16,689 nt of DNA from an uncultured Acetatifactor sp. (GTDB lineage: Bacteria > Bacillota > Clostridia > Lachnospirales > Lachnospiraceae). Each line of letters begins with the position of its first letter. The stretch's first letter is position 1. Location: positions 1 through 16,689 of the forward strand of contig CAQUWW010000003.1 of NCBI GenBank assembly GCA_948896875.1, given 5' to 3'. Both the position numbers and the translations under genes were made by a program. Below are positions 7,240 to 15,127 of the stretch, piece after piece. The notes under the pieces are model-generated. The model had not been told where the DNA came from. It ran no database searches and saw only the letters and a program-made list of their open reading frames with translations.

Positions 7240-8565
7240 TCACTTCAGGATCACATCCGTCACCTTCACCTCGGAATCCATGTCGTAATACCCCACTGTG
7301 TCCTTATCGGAAACCACGGTAATATTCAGGGCGTCATACAATCTGTGATACACCTCAAAGGTATCCATGTTATATCCGGTGACCCCCAGAGAAAGCAGAT
7401 ATTCGCCTCCCTGAAGGCTCATCTTCTGGGTGAAGGTAATCTCCTTCATCTGCCCCGGCTCCCCGCTTTCCAGATAGGCCTTCTCAATCATGGAATTGGT
7501 GCCGGTAATCTCTGTCCCCATCGCATTTTTAATGGTAAAGGCAAAAATAGGCGCGGGCACATGGGCGGAAAACTTCACCTTCATATGCAAAGTATAAACA
7601 CTTCCCTTAATCACAGCCGTGGTTCTGACACCTCTGTCATCTGTCAGATAATATTCCACGATCTCCGCCTGCCCCGTACCGTATTCCAGCGCATCCGGAT
7701 TCACCCCGACTGAGGTGCCGGACTTTCCATTCTTAGCCGCCTGCTGGAATGCCTCATCCTCCAGAAAAGCTGCGTGCTCCTGCTTATCCGCCAGCTCATA
7801 CTGCCCTACCAGCACCCGCTTGTAGGTATCGATCATCTCCTTCGGGGTTCCCTCCCCCAGAAGCGTCCCTCTGTCCAGCAGAAAGACTCTGTCACAGTAT
7901 TTGCTGATTGCGCTGAGATCATGGCTCACAAATACAATGGTTTTGCCCATTTTTTTAAACTCATCGAATTTATGATAACATTTGGCCTGGAAAAACACAT
8001 CTCCCACAGAAAGCGCCTCATCCACGATCAGGATCTCCGGGTCGATGTTGATGGCCACTGCGAAGGCCAGACGGACAAACATACCGCTGGAATAGGTCTT
8101 CACCGGCTGGTTCACATAGGGTCCGATATCGGCAAATTCCAGAATCTCCGGCAGCTTTTCTTTGATTTCCCTGTCCGAGAAACCCATCATCGTACCGTTC
8201 AAGTACACATTCTCGATTCCGTTATATTCCATATTGAAACCGGCTCCCAACTCCAGCAGGGCGGAAATACGACCGTTTACCTTCACCTGGCCCGACGTCG
8301 GGTTCAGCACGCCGGTAATGATTTTCAATATGGTGGACTTGCCGGAACCATTGGTCCCGATAATCCCAACGGTCTCGCCCCTGTGAATATTCAGGCTGAC
8401 GCCATTCAGGGCATAGTGCAGCTTATGGGCCTGCTTTCTGCCCAGCCCCAGAGCTTCCTTCACCCGGTCTCTGGGTTTGTCATACAGCTTATATATTTTT
8501 ACCACATCTTTGATTTCTATTGCAGGTACAACACTTTCCTGCAGTTCGTTTTTCAACTCATCCAT
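7240..8565 (-). CDS. Polysaccharide ABC exporter ATPase with C-terminal Wzt-type binding domain
   Basis: This 441-residue ATPase would power export of a lipid-linked polysaccharide through the Wzm-like permease encoded two genes upstream. The ATPase domain (about 15-250) has Walker A GTNGSGKS (70-77), signature YSSGM (158-162), Walker B ILIVDE (178-183) and the H-loop SHD (214-216). LLELGAGFNMEYNGIENV (103-120) is characteristic of the Wzt/TagH/RfbE subfamily. After a linker, residues about 295-430 form a beta-rich domain with TEITGTNSM (351-359), like the C-terminal domain of Wzt proteins that recognise a modified chain end. Such a domain is usual when export depends on chain capping; plain TagH-type proteins differ. 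The ATG lies 3 bases after the preceding gene's TGA, with only a weak GAGAG ribosome site, so translational coupling is likely. Confidence 0.94.
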   Translation of the reverse strand: MDELKNELQESVVPAIEIKDVVKIYKLYDKPRDRVKEALGLGRKQAHKLHYALNGVSLNIHRGETVGIIGTNGSGKSTILKIITGVLNPTSGQVKVNGRISALLELGAGFNMEYNGIENVYLNGTMMGFSDREIKEKLPEILEFADIGPYVNQPVKTYSSGMFVRLAFAVAINIDPEILIVDEALSVGDVFFQAKCYHKFDEFKKMGKTIVFVSHDLSAISKYCDRVFLLDRGTLLGEGTPKEMIDTYKRVLVGQYELADKQEHAAFLEDEAFQQAAKNGKSGTSVGVNPDALEYGTGQAEIVEYYLTDDRGVRTTAVIKGSVYTLHMKVKFSAHVPAPIFAFTIKNAMGTEITGTNSMIEKAYLESGEPGQMKEITFTQKMSLQGGEYLLSLGVTGYNMDTFEVYHRLYDALNITVVSDKDTVGYYDMDSEVKVTDVILK

Positions 8566-8568
8566 CTC

Positions 8569-10044
8569 TCAGTCCGTTTCTGTCTTCACATAAATCTGCG
8601 CTTTATCATACCACATTGCCATACTGACATTCTCCGGTGCCGAAGCATCCCCCTTCAAATCGCCTTTGTGCAGAAACCAGGGCTGCCATACTACCGGATC
8701 CAGCTCCACCACATCGCCGCTTTGCCTTATTTTTTCCACTCTCTGTAAATATTGCTGCCTGTATATGGCGGCCTCCCCCGTATGCACATAATAATATGCT
8801 CCATAGGAGGAATAACTTCCCGCCTGGTTTCCGGTAAAGTGAAAAATGACCACTGTCAGAATTCCTGCCATCACATAATACCACAGATAGTGCTTTGCGG
8901 CAGGCAGCTCTCTCTTACTTTTTCGGAACAACCACCCCATCCAATACAGCAGATTCATAAAAAGTAAAATTTGAAATGTAAACTTGATAGGAACCCAGGT
9001 CCTGCTGGTTCCCGCCTTCATACCCATGCTGTAAAAGCTGGAGGTAAAGCCTGTGGCATACAGACAAAAGGAATACGCAGAAACCAACAGCGGATATCGA
9101 AAAGTAAGACCTGAATTTCTCACAATATTCCACGCCACAGGAAGAAACAAAAGTATGGCCACTATACTCATGGGGCCCAACAACTCCCAAAAACTGCAGG
9201 CTGCCTGAAGAAAAGATTTCCCGATGGATTCCACCGCCCCGCAGCCCTCAAAGTTGGATGCCCGCACACTATTCCCCGGAGCCACAACATTGATCCCGAA
9301 GGCCACACCATAAAAAAACAGTGGAATCAGCAAAAGCCATGCCTTTCTGTTCTTTAGCAGAACCCCAAGTGCCAATAGAGAAGCCAGAAAGCAAAGACCC
9401 TGCAGACAAGTCACATAGTTACTTCCTCCGCAGAGAATCCCTGTAAAAGAGATCAGAAAAATGTGCCAGATAATACGTTTTTTCGTCTTGTCATACAGAA
9501 GCTTTACACCCCATGCCATCATATAAAGCATGAAGCCGTGCATCAAAGTATAGTGTGCCGCCGCATTGTAATAATAAATCCCCTCCTGCGCGGTGTAAAT
9601 CAGCTCTATCAGCGTTGCGGTAACCACAGTCGCACAAATACAGCTGTTGGAGAAATCGGCCTTCAGCACATATCTGCACAAAGTGACTGCCAGGAAAAAA
9701 ATGGAAGATGCCGCAAACAAAAGGATTCCAATGATTCCCAGAAAATAATATTGTTCCCCGAACACAAATGGGTTCACTGCCATAAAAAAGATAGAGGAAA
9801 AAGACCCCTGCCAGGTATACCACCAGGTAATCACCGTAGCCCATACCCCATGGAAGAATCCTGCTATTCCTCCCTCTTCCTGCAAATATAACCTTGTGTT
9901 ATTCAAAAAAAGATAATCATCATACCATGGACATGCGTAAATTGCCAGGCGAAGCAATGGCAGAAGCAGCGCCAGAAGCAACAGTATCGCCAAAACAGCT
10001 ATTCCTTTCTCCTTTAGCCTGGCCCCGAATATTTTCTTCAGCAT
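8569..10044 (-). CDS. DUF6056-like multi-pass membrane protein, possible GT-C-type transferase
   Basis: This 491-residue protein has about ten hydrophobic segments, beginning at residues 14-36, with an acidic pair in WYDDY (40-44) right after the first helix. A conserved-looking APGNSVR (255-261) follows the middle helices. These are features I associate with the DUF6056 family, and a loop acidic pair after helix 1 is also the hallmark of GT-C glycosyltransferases that use lipid-linked sugars. After the last helix (about 387-404), a soluble tail of about 85 residues is predicted outside the membrane. The likely role is modification of the exported polymer, for example adding side sugars from a lipid donor, but no activity is shown by the sequence. 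It sits between the exporter permease (20-base gap) and the ATPase (3-base gap), which ties it to the export step. The ATG follows GGAGG closely. Family call is moderate; function is unknown. Confidence 0.78.
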   Translation of the reverse strand: MLKKIFGARLKEKGIAVLAILLLLALLLPLLRLAIYACPWYDDYLFLNNTRLYLQEEGGIAGFFHGVWATVITWWYTWQGSFSSIFFMAVNPFVFGEQYYFLGIIGILLFAASSIFFLAVTLCRYVLKADFSNSCICATVVTATLIELIYTAQEGIYYYNAAAHYTLMHGFMLYMMAWGVKLLYDKTKKRIIWHIFLISFTGILCGGSNYVTCLQGLCFLASLLALGVLLKNRKAWLLLIPLFFYGVAFGINVVAPGNSVRASNFEGCGAVESIGKSFLQAACSFWELLGPMSIVAILLFLPVAWNIVRNSGLTFRYPLLVSAYSFCLYATGFTSSFYSMGMKAGTSRTWVPIKFTFQILLFMNLLYWMGWLFRKSKRELPAAKHYLWYYVMAGILTVVIFHFTGNQAGSYSSYGAYYYVHTGEAAIYRQQYLQRVEKIRQSGDVVELDPVVWQPWFLHKGDLKGDASAPENVSMAMWYDKAQIYVKTETD

Positions 10045-10064
10045 CCGGCCATCCTCCTCTTTCT

Positions 10065-11048
10065 TTATAAAACATCTGCAAAGTGCACCTTTAATCTCTT
10101 AAACACAGCGCCGCCGATGCCAAAAAGCACCACGGTCACAATCCAGAAATACATAGTGGAGAAAAAGTCCTGAAAAAACCAATCTCTCCCGTAAATCGCA
10201 CTTCGATAGCCGCTGACCACATACACCAGAGGATTCAGCTTCAGGAAAAGCACCCACTCCTCCGGCACCGTATCTATATTCCACAGGATGGGCGTAGCCC
10301 AGATCCCGATCTGCAGCACGATATTGATAATCTGAGCCAGATCCTTGAAAAAGACCACGATAGAGCAGGTGGTATAGCAAAGCGCCAGCACAAAGACAAA
10401 CAGGCAGAAACTGTAGTATATGATCTGAATGGTATAAATCGTGGGGTAATATCCGTAAAGCACTGCCACAAGAAGCAATACCGCCAGAAAAAACACATGA
10501 ATAAAGGTAGCCGCAATGATTTTGATAATAGGCAGTATGCTGATTTTAAAGACTACCTTTTTGACCAGGTAATCATACTCCCGCATGGCATTGGTTCCAT
10601 TGTTCAAAGCCTCGCTGAAATAGAACCATGGCACAAGTCCCGCGGTCAGAAACAGCACAAAGGGCACATCGCCGGCTCCCCGTCCGGTGTTCCCCATCAG
10701 CTTGTCAAAAACGATATAGTACATCAGCACTGTCACCACCGGCTGTGTCAAAGCCCAGACTGCCCCCAGATAAGAGCCTGCGTAACGCTTTCTGAAATCG
10801 TTCTTTGCCAGTTTCCAGATCAGATGTCGGCTTTGGTACAGTTCCACCGGAAGTGTGGTAAATTTCTCGTACCATTTTGCAAAGACAATGCAGGCGATCA
10901 GAATCATGGTGCAGGACAAAACCTTTTTCATCAGCTCCTCCTGCGGATCTGCGCTGGGCCCCGGATTCTGATGCACGATGATGGTCACGGCCATCAACAG
11001 TCCCGCAAGAGAAAATATGGTGATTCCACCCTTTTTGCTAATCTTCAT
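10065..11048 (-). CDS. Polysaccharide ABC exporter permease (Wzm/TagG type)
   Basis: This is the membrane half of the exporter whose ATPase is encoded at 8565-7240. The ABC-2-type permease domain runs from about residue 75 to 327: an amphipathic start (LIWKLAKNDFRKRYAGSYLG, 76-95), then about six membrane helices, with LTAGLVPWFYFSEAL (134-148) and LNPLVYVVSGYRSAIYG (271-287) typical of the family. At 327 residues it is longer than the usual 250-270. The extra 70 residues at the N-terminus hold two additional hydrophobic segments (about 9-25 and 45-58) of unknown purpose. The ATG begins 4 bases after the rfbC stop, and its AGAGGTAGG ribosome site lies in the end of rfbC, suggesting coupled translation. 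The identification is secure; the exact polymer exported is not known. Confidence 0.93.
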   Translation of the reverse strand: MKISKKGGITIFSLAGLLMAVTIIVHQNPGPSADPQEELMKKVLSCTMILIACIVFAKWYEKFTTLPVELYQSRHLIWKLAKNDFRKRYAGSYLGAVWALTQPVVTVLMYYIVFDKLMGNTGRGAGDVPFVLFLTAGLVPWFYFSEALNNGTNAMREYDYLVKKVVFKISILPIIKIIAATFIHVFFLAVLLLVAVLYGYYPTIYTIQIIYYSFCLFVFVLALCYTTCSIVVFFKDLAQIINIVLQIGIWATPILWNIDTVPEEWVLFLKLNPLVYVVSGYRSAIYGRDWFFQDFFSTMYFWIVTVVLFGIGGAVFKRLKVHFADVL

Positions 11049-11052
11049 GTAC

Positions 11053-11604
11053 CTACCTCTTATAACTGTCCAGTCCGCCCCATTTTGTATCCCGCTCGAT
11101 CATGATTAACTCCATGTCTTCCGGAATCGGCCACTCTATCCCAATGGCAGGATCGTCATATGCGATGCCTCCCTCGTCGCCAGGGTGATAAAAGTCCGTA
11201 CATTTATAGCAAAATTCCGCATAATCCGACAAAACCAGATAACCATGCGCAAAATTCTTCGGCACAAAAAACTGCTTTTTATTTTCCTCGGAAAGAACGA
11301 CGCCGTACCACTTGCCAAAGGTAGGCGATCCTTCCCGCAAGTCCACAGCCACATCAAACACTTCTCCCCGGATAGCCCGCACCAGCTTATCCTGCGGGAA
11401 TTGCTTCTGGAAATGAAGGCCTCTCAGAACTCCTCTCCTGCCGGAAGACTGGTTATCCTGAACAAAAACTTCGGAAATTCCTGCCTCCTTATAAGCCTCA
11501 TAGTGATAAGATTCATAGAAATATCCTCTCTCATCCCCAAATACAGCGGGTGTTATGATTTTCAATCCTTCTATTCCACATGTCTCCACAGTAATCTTGC
11601 CCAT
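11053..11604 (-). CDS. rfbC: dTDP-4-dehydrorhamnose 3,5-epimerase
   Basis: RfbC (RmlC) converts dTDP-4-keto-6-deoxyglucose to dTDP-4-keto-L-rhamnose, the third of four steps to dTDP-L-rhamnose, in the cytoplasm. The 183-residue protein has the usual cupin-fold length and motifs: FGDERGYFYESY (22-33), GVLRGLHFQ (58-66) with the catalytic base His64, DVAVDLR (84-90), FVPKNFAHGYLVLSD (113-127) and FCYKCTDFYHP with the active-site Tyr near 133. The ATG at 11604 follows AAGGAGCGAGGGG. It lies 29 bases after the lysozyme stop and just before the exporter permease. The enzyme that completes the pathway, RfbD, is not adjacent and not in the window. Confidence 0.97.
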   Translation of the reverse strand: MGKITVETCGIEGLKIITPAVFGDERGYFYESYHYEAYKEAGISEVFVQDNQSSGRRGVLRGLHFQKQFPQDKLVRAIRGEVFDVAVDLREGSPTFGKWYGVVLSEENKKQFFVPKNFAHGYLVLSDYAEFCYKCTDFYHPGDEGGIAYDDPAIGIEWPIPEDMELIMIERDTKWGGLDSYKR

Positions 11605-11633
11605 TGTACCCCTCGCTCCTTTTCTTATTTTCT

Positions 11634-12917
11634 CTATCTTAGATAACTGACATTCATATCCACATTTCCTTCAATTCCATCAATGCTTCCCTTGGAAGTA
11701 TACTGCCACATTTGATAATATCCCTGGTAGACAGGAACACTGCGGTATTCTGCCAGCCAGATACAATACTGTTCCAGGTTCTCCGTATGCAGATTGTTAT
11801 TATACCAGTTCCGGCTTGCGTAGACACCTGCGGTATATCCTGCATTGGTAATGGTGCGACAGAACGCCTCGCACACCCGGGTTCTGGTATCCACATCCAG
11901 GCCGTCCGCTCTTCCGTTGCCGCCGGCGCCCTCCGTATCAATAAACACAGGGTATTCCAGATTGTACTCCCTGATCAGCTCCAATACCGCCGAAGCTTCC
12001 TCCACAGCCTCCACTTCATTCACCGCCTGAGTAAAGAAATACACGCCAACAGGAATCCCGCTGGTGGCGGCTCCCCGCATATTTTCGGCAAAGCGGGGAT
12101 CCACTACCAGGCTTCCCGTCACAGAGCCCCGGTATCCGGCACGGATGATAGAGAACTCCACCCCCGCATTCTTTACCTTATCCCAGTCAATTTCTCCGTT
12201 CCATTTTGACACGTCAATTCCCACTTTGGAATTGGCGGTAGGCTTCTGGAATTTTTGTATTTCCGTCTTGTCCGCATCTTCCAGCGCGTCCGCCACGGCG
12301 GTATCCTCTGCCTCGGCTATGATTTCTTCCTCTGTCTTAATCAGCAGAGAAATGTCATCTATCGCCACATATTCCACCTTATCCTTGACCCGCACCCGGG
12401 TCTCATTGGACGGCACCCGATACCCTTCGATCGGCAGCAATTTCACATAATACTCTCCTGCGGACAAGTCCCCGATATAGATGACGCCATCCTTATCCAG
12501 GTCCTTGTACTCCCCTTTTCCTTCCAATTCTACATAAAAGCCTTCTCCCGCAACCGGCTTTCCCTGAATATCCACAATCTGAATACGCAGATCCTTCTCC
12601 ACGGAAGTCACCATCAAAGACACCCTGGTGCCGCTGTCCTTCGCCGCCTCCAGAACGGGATTGACTTCCGGGTCGAAAAAGGTATCGTCCCGAAGAAAAG
12701 CCGACAAATCATCGCCAATCTGCCCCTCCGCCATTTCTTCCTCCGACTCCTGAAGCTGGCCGTCCTGATAGGGCGAAGGCGGGGTCTGGGTGGGCGTACC
12801 ATTCCTGTTTCCCCCTGTTTCCCGCTCCGGTGCGTTGCTGAAGAATACAAGCAACGACACCAGCAAAATAATCGCCATGGAAGAAAGAATTGCCGCTCTT
12901 CTCAATTTAGAGTCCAT
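11634..12917 (-). CDS. Membrane-anchored GH25 lysozyme with SpaA/Cna-B-like domain
   Basis: This predicted peptidoglycan muramidase of 427 residues is held at the outer membrane face by one N-terminal helix (about 9-27). A Pro/Thr-rich stretch (40-50) and an acidic linker follow. Residues about 98-190 resemble a prealbumin-like SpaA/Cna-B domain (IQGKPVAGEGFYVEL, then DLDKDGVIYIGDLSAGEYYV). The GH25 domain (232-427) starts VGIDVSKWNGEIDW (Asp235) and keeps the catalytic DxE pair in VFIDTEG (Asp327, Glu329), MWQY (403-406) and NVDMNVSY (Asp420). All expected acidic residues are present, so it is probably active. Its ATG lies inside the end of rfbA, an 11-base overlap in a different frame, so it is translated from the same message as the dTDP-rhamnose genes. 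It is clearly paralogous to the lysozyme at the right edge. It could serve in wall remodelling when the polymer is attached; this is inference. Confidence 0.92.
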   Translation of the reverse strand: MDSKLRRAAILSSMAIILLVSLLVFFSNAPERETGGNRNGTPTQTPPSPYQDGQLQESEEEMAEGQIGDDLSAFLRDDTFFDPEVNPVLEAAKDSGTRVSLMVTSVEKDLRIQIVDIQGKPVAGEGFYVELEGKGEYKDLDKDGVIYIGDLSAGEYYVKLLPIEGYRVPSNETRVRVKDKVEYVAIDDISLLIKTEEEIIAEAEDTAVADALEDADKTEIQKFQKPTANSKVGIDVSKWNGEIDWDKVKNAGVEFSIIRAGYRGSVTGSLVVDPRFAENMRGAATSGIPVGVYFFTQAVNEVEAVEEASAVLELIREYNLEYPVFIDTEGAGGNGRADGLDVDTRTRVCEAFCRTITNAGYTAGVYASRNWYNNNLHTENLEQYCIWLAEYRSVPVYQGYYQMWQYTSKGSIDGIEGNVDMNVSYLR

Positions 12918-13776
12918 TCGCTACCTCTACCAGATATTTTCCGTAATTTGTCTTCATCAAAGGCTCTGCAAGCTGTAACAGCTGTTCCTTGTTGATAAAT
13001 CCTCTCTTGTAAGCAATCTCTTCTATACAGGAAATATACAGTCCCTGCCGCTTCTGAAAAGCGGCCACAAAATCCGCCGCATCCAGCAGGGCATCGTGAT
13101 TTCCCGTATCCAGCCAGGCAAACCCTCTTCCCAGCGTCTCCACATGCAGTGTTCCTCTTCTCAGATACTCGTTGTTGACACTGGTGATCTCCAGCTCTCC
13201 TCTGGCCGACGGCTTTATGGTTTTCGCAATCTCCAACACATCATTGTCATAAAAATACAATCCGGGCACCGCATAATTGCTCTTCGGCTTCTCCGGTTTT
13301 TCCTCAATAGACAGGGCCCTGCCGCTTTCGTCAAACTCCACAACGCCGTATTCTCTGGGATCCCGCACATAATAGCCGAAAATCGTGGCGCCTTTTTCTC
13401 TGGCGGCCGTCTCCTTCAGCACCTTCGAAAAACTCTGTCCATAAAAAATATTATCTCCCAGAACCAGCGCCACTCTGTCGCTTCCCACAAAATCCGCTCC
13501 GATCAAAAAAGCCTGCGCCAGCCCTCCGGGATACTCCTGCACCGCGTAAGACAGCTCCATCCCAAGCTGATGACCGTCTCCCAGCAGTTCCTCGAACACA
13601 GGAAGGTCTCTTGGAGTGGAAATAATCAATATTTCCCGGATTCCTGCCAGCATTAACGTAGACAGCGGATAATAAATCATCGGTTTATCATATACAGGCA
13701 TAATCTGCTTTGAAATTGCCTTCGTCAAAGGATACAGCCTTGTCCCGGATCCTCCTGCCAATAGTATTCCCTTCAT
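12907..13776 (-). CDS. rfbA: Glucose-1-phosphate thymidylyltransferase
   Basis: RfbA (RmlA) joins glucose-1-phosphate and dTTP to make dTDP-glucose, the first step to dTDP-L-rhamnose. The 289-residue product has the nucleotidyltransferase signature GGSGTRLYPLTKAISKQ (8-24), KPMIYYPLSTLMLAGI (31-46), VQEYPGGLAQAFLIG (79-93), GDNIFYG (107-113), a later EEKPEKPKS, and GFAWLDTGNHDALL, all as in active family members. The frame stays open upstream to 13860, but the ATG at 13776 gives the canonical MKGILLAGGSGTR start and normal length, with GGACGG as ribosome site, so the longer start is rejected. The 3' end overlaps the lysozyme start by 11 bases. The 147-base space from rfbB holds a hairpin (13880-13907). 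Confidence 0.97.
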   Translation of the reverse strand: MKGILLAGGSGTRLYPLTKAISKQIMPVYDKPMIYYPLSTLMLAGIREILIISTPRDLPVFEELLGDGHQLGMELSYAVQEYPGGLAQAFLIGADFVGSDRVALVLGDNIFYGQSFSKVLKETAAREKGATIFGYYVRDPREYGVVEFDESGRALSIEEKPEKPKSNYAVPGLYFYDNDVLEIAKTIKPSARGELEITSVNNEYLRRGTLHVETLGRGFAWLDTGNHDALLDAADFVAAFQKRQGLYISCIEEIAYKRGFINKEQLLQLAEPLMKTNYGKYLVEVANGL

Positions 13777-13879
13777 AAAAACATTCCGTCCTTTCCATTC
13801 CCCGCCCCGCATATCCGTCGGATACACACCGCACAGGAACAAAATAATCTGTCCGCACACATAGACTCATGTCACGCCG

Positions 13880-13907
13880 AATGGGAACGGCAGAAACCGT
13901 TCCCATT
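13880..13907. repeat. Perfect 11-bp stem hairpin between rfbB and rfbA
   Basis: AATGGGAACGG and CCGTTCCCATT are exact complements around a 6-base loop. It lies 17 bases after the rfbB stop on the - strand. On the transcribed (-) strand it is followed by CGGCGTG rather than U residues, so it is not a standard terminator for rfbB. On the + strand it is followed by TTATAATCCTTTT, which would suit a terminator for rightward transcription, but no + strand gene enters here. It may act as an RNA processing or stability element, or a block to antisense transcription. Confidence 0.6.
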
Positions 13908-13923
13908 TATAATCCTTTTCCCA

Positions 13924-15006
13924 TTACTTCTCGTACATTTCCGTATAGTACTTCTGGTAGTCTCCGCTGGTCACATTTTTCATCCATTCTTCATTTTCGA
14001 AGAACCACTGAATGGTCTTGCGGATCCCGTCCTTGAACATGGTCTCCGGATACCAGCCGATCTCCGCCTTGATCTTGTCAGGCGCAATGGCATATCTGCG
14101 GTCATGTCCTTTGCGATCTTCCACATAGGTGATCAGTTCCTCGGATACATGGGCCTTTCTGGGGTCACTGTCAGGCAGCATTTCCTGCAATGTCTCCAAA
14201 ATAATGTGAATAATCTCAATATTCCGCTTTTCGTTATGCCCGCCGATATTGTAGGTTTCGAACAGCCTTCCCTGTTCCTGAACCATATCGATGGCCTTGG
14301 CGTGGTCCTCCACAAAAAGCCAGTCCCTCACATTGCGGCCGTCCCCATACACCGGAAGCTTTCTGCCCTGCAGGGCATTGTTGATAATCAATGGAATCAG
14401 CTTCTCAGGGAACTGATAGGGACCGTAATTGTTGGAGCAGTTGGTAATATTGGCCGGAAAATGATAGGTATCCATATAGGATTTTACCAGCATATCCGCC
14501 CCTGCCTTGCTGGCCGAATAGGGGCTGTGGGGATCATAAGGCGTTGTCTCATAGAAAAAAGAGGTCTCGTCATCCGGCAGAGAGCCGTATACCTCATCCG
14601 TGGACACATGCAGGAATTTTTTGTTCTCTTTGAAGCTCCCGTCCGGAAGCTCCCAGGCCGCTTTCGCACAATTGAGCATAACTGCCGTGCCCAGCACATT
14701 GGTTCTCACAAATACTTCGGGTTCACGAATGCTTCTGTCCACATGACTTTCCGCCGCGAAGTGAACTACTCTGTCGATATCGTTTTCAGCAAAAATAGCT
14801 GATATCGCGTCTTTATCGCAAATATCCGCTTTCACAAAAGTATAATTGGGCCTGTCCTCCACACCTTTCAGGTTCTCCAGATTCCCCGCATAGGTAAGCA
14901 TGTCCACATTGATAATACGGATTGCATCCCCATATTTGCGGAACATATAATGAATATAATTAGAACCGATAAAGCCTGCACCGCCCGTTACCAGATAAGT
15001 TCTCAT
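13924..15006 (-). CDS. rfbB: dTDP-glucose 4,6-dehydratase
   Basis: RfbB (RmlB) turns dTDP-glucose into dTDP-4-keto-6-deoxyglucose using bound NAD, the second step of dTDP-L-rhamnose synthesis. The 360-residue product is an extended short-chain dehydrogenase. It has the NAD-binding TGGAGFIGSN (7-16), HFAAESHVDRSI (82-93), the catalytic STDEVYG (135-141, with Asp137 and Glu138 for dehydration), YSASK (163-167, Tyr and Lys of the SDR triad), NNYGPYQFPEKLIP (192-205) and VRDWLFVEDH (226-235). Length and motifs are complete. The ATG at 15006 follows an AGGAG ribosome site (CTCCT at 15014-15018 on the + strand). It is the first complete gene after a 226-base repeat-rich gap, so this is probably where transcription of the cluster starts or is controlled. 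Confidence 0.98.
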   Translation of the reverse strand: MRTYLVTGGAGFIGSNYIHYMFRKYGDAIRIINVDMLTYAGNLENLKGVEDRPNYTFVKADICDKDAISAIFAENDIDRVVHFAAESHVDRSIREPEVFVRTNVLGTAVMLNCAKAAWELPDGSFKENKKFLHVSTDEVYGSLPDDETSFFYETTPYDPHSPYSASKAGADMLVKSYMDTYHFPANITNCSNNYGPYQFPEKLIPLIINNALQGRKLPVYGDGRNVRDWLFVEDHAKAIDMVQEQGRLFETYNIGGHNEKRNIEIIHIILETLQEMLPDSDPRKAHVSEELITYVEDRKGHDRRYAIAPDKIKAEIGWYPETMFKDGIRKTIQWFFENEEWMKNVTSGDYQKYYTEMYEK

Positions 15007-15022
15007 ACACTCTCTCCTCTAT

Positions 15023-15053
15023 TTATAGTCCCGTCTCTCTCCCGCCATGCCCC
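15023..15053. repeat. Direct repeat copy 1 (31 bases)
   Basis: It starts TTATAGTCCCGTCTCTCTCC on the + strand and matches copy 2 at 29 of 31 positions, with the two differences being GC against AT in the middle of the 3' part. On the transcribed strand it ends just before the rfbB ribosome site. Confidence 0.8.
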
Positions 15054-15109
15054 TGAGTGGGAGTAATTTTCAGCTGCATAGTGCGCATCTGAAAATTCTC
15101 CCGGGCATG
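15046..15109. repeat. Long interrupted inverted repeat
   Basis: The outer arms are CATGCCC (15046-15052) and GGGCATG (15103-15109). The inner arms are GGGAG (15059-15063) with CTCCC (15098-15102), and AATTTTCAG (15065-15073) with CTGAAAATT (15089-15097), around a 15-base loop. A single extra T (15064) and a 6-base bulge (15053-15058) interrupt the stem. Further out, GTCTC (15033-15037) can pair with GAGAC (15118-15122). Confidence 0.75.
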
Positions 15110-15127
15110 TCGGTTTCGAGACTGTTA

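Noticed and set aside
7774..8748. A 324-codon + strand open frame opposite the exporter ATPase
   Set aside because: It is a shadow of the ATPase gene, which has all its catalytic motifs.
13777..13860. Upstream ATG at 13860 adding 28 residues to RfbA
   Set aside because: The family starts at MKGILLAGG; the ATG at 13776 gives the usual length and has a ribosome site.
13880..13907. Hairpin considered as the rfbB terminator
   Set aside because: No U-run follows on the transcribed strand, and rfbA continues in the same operon.
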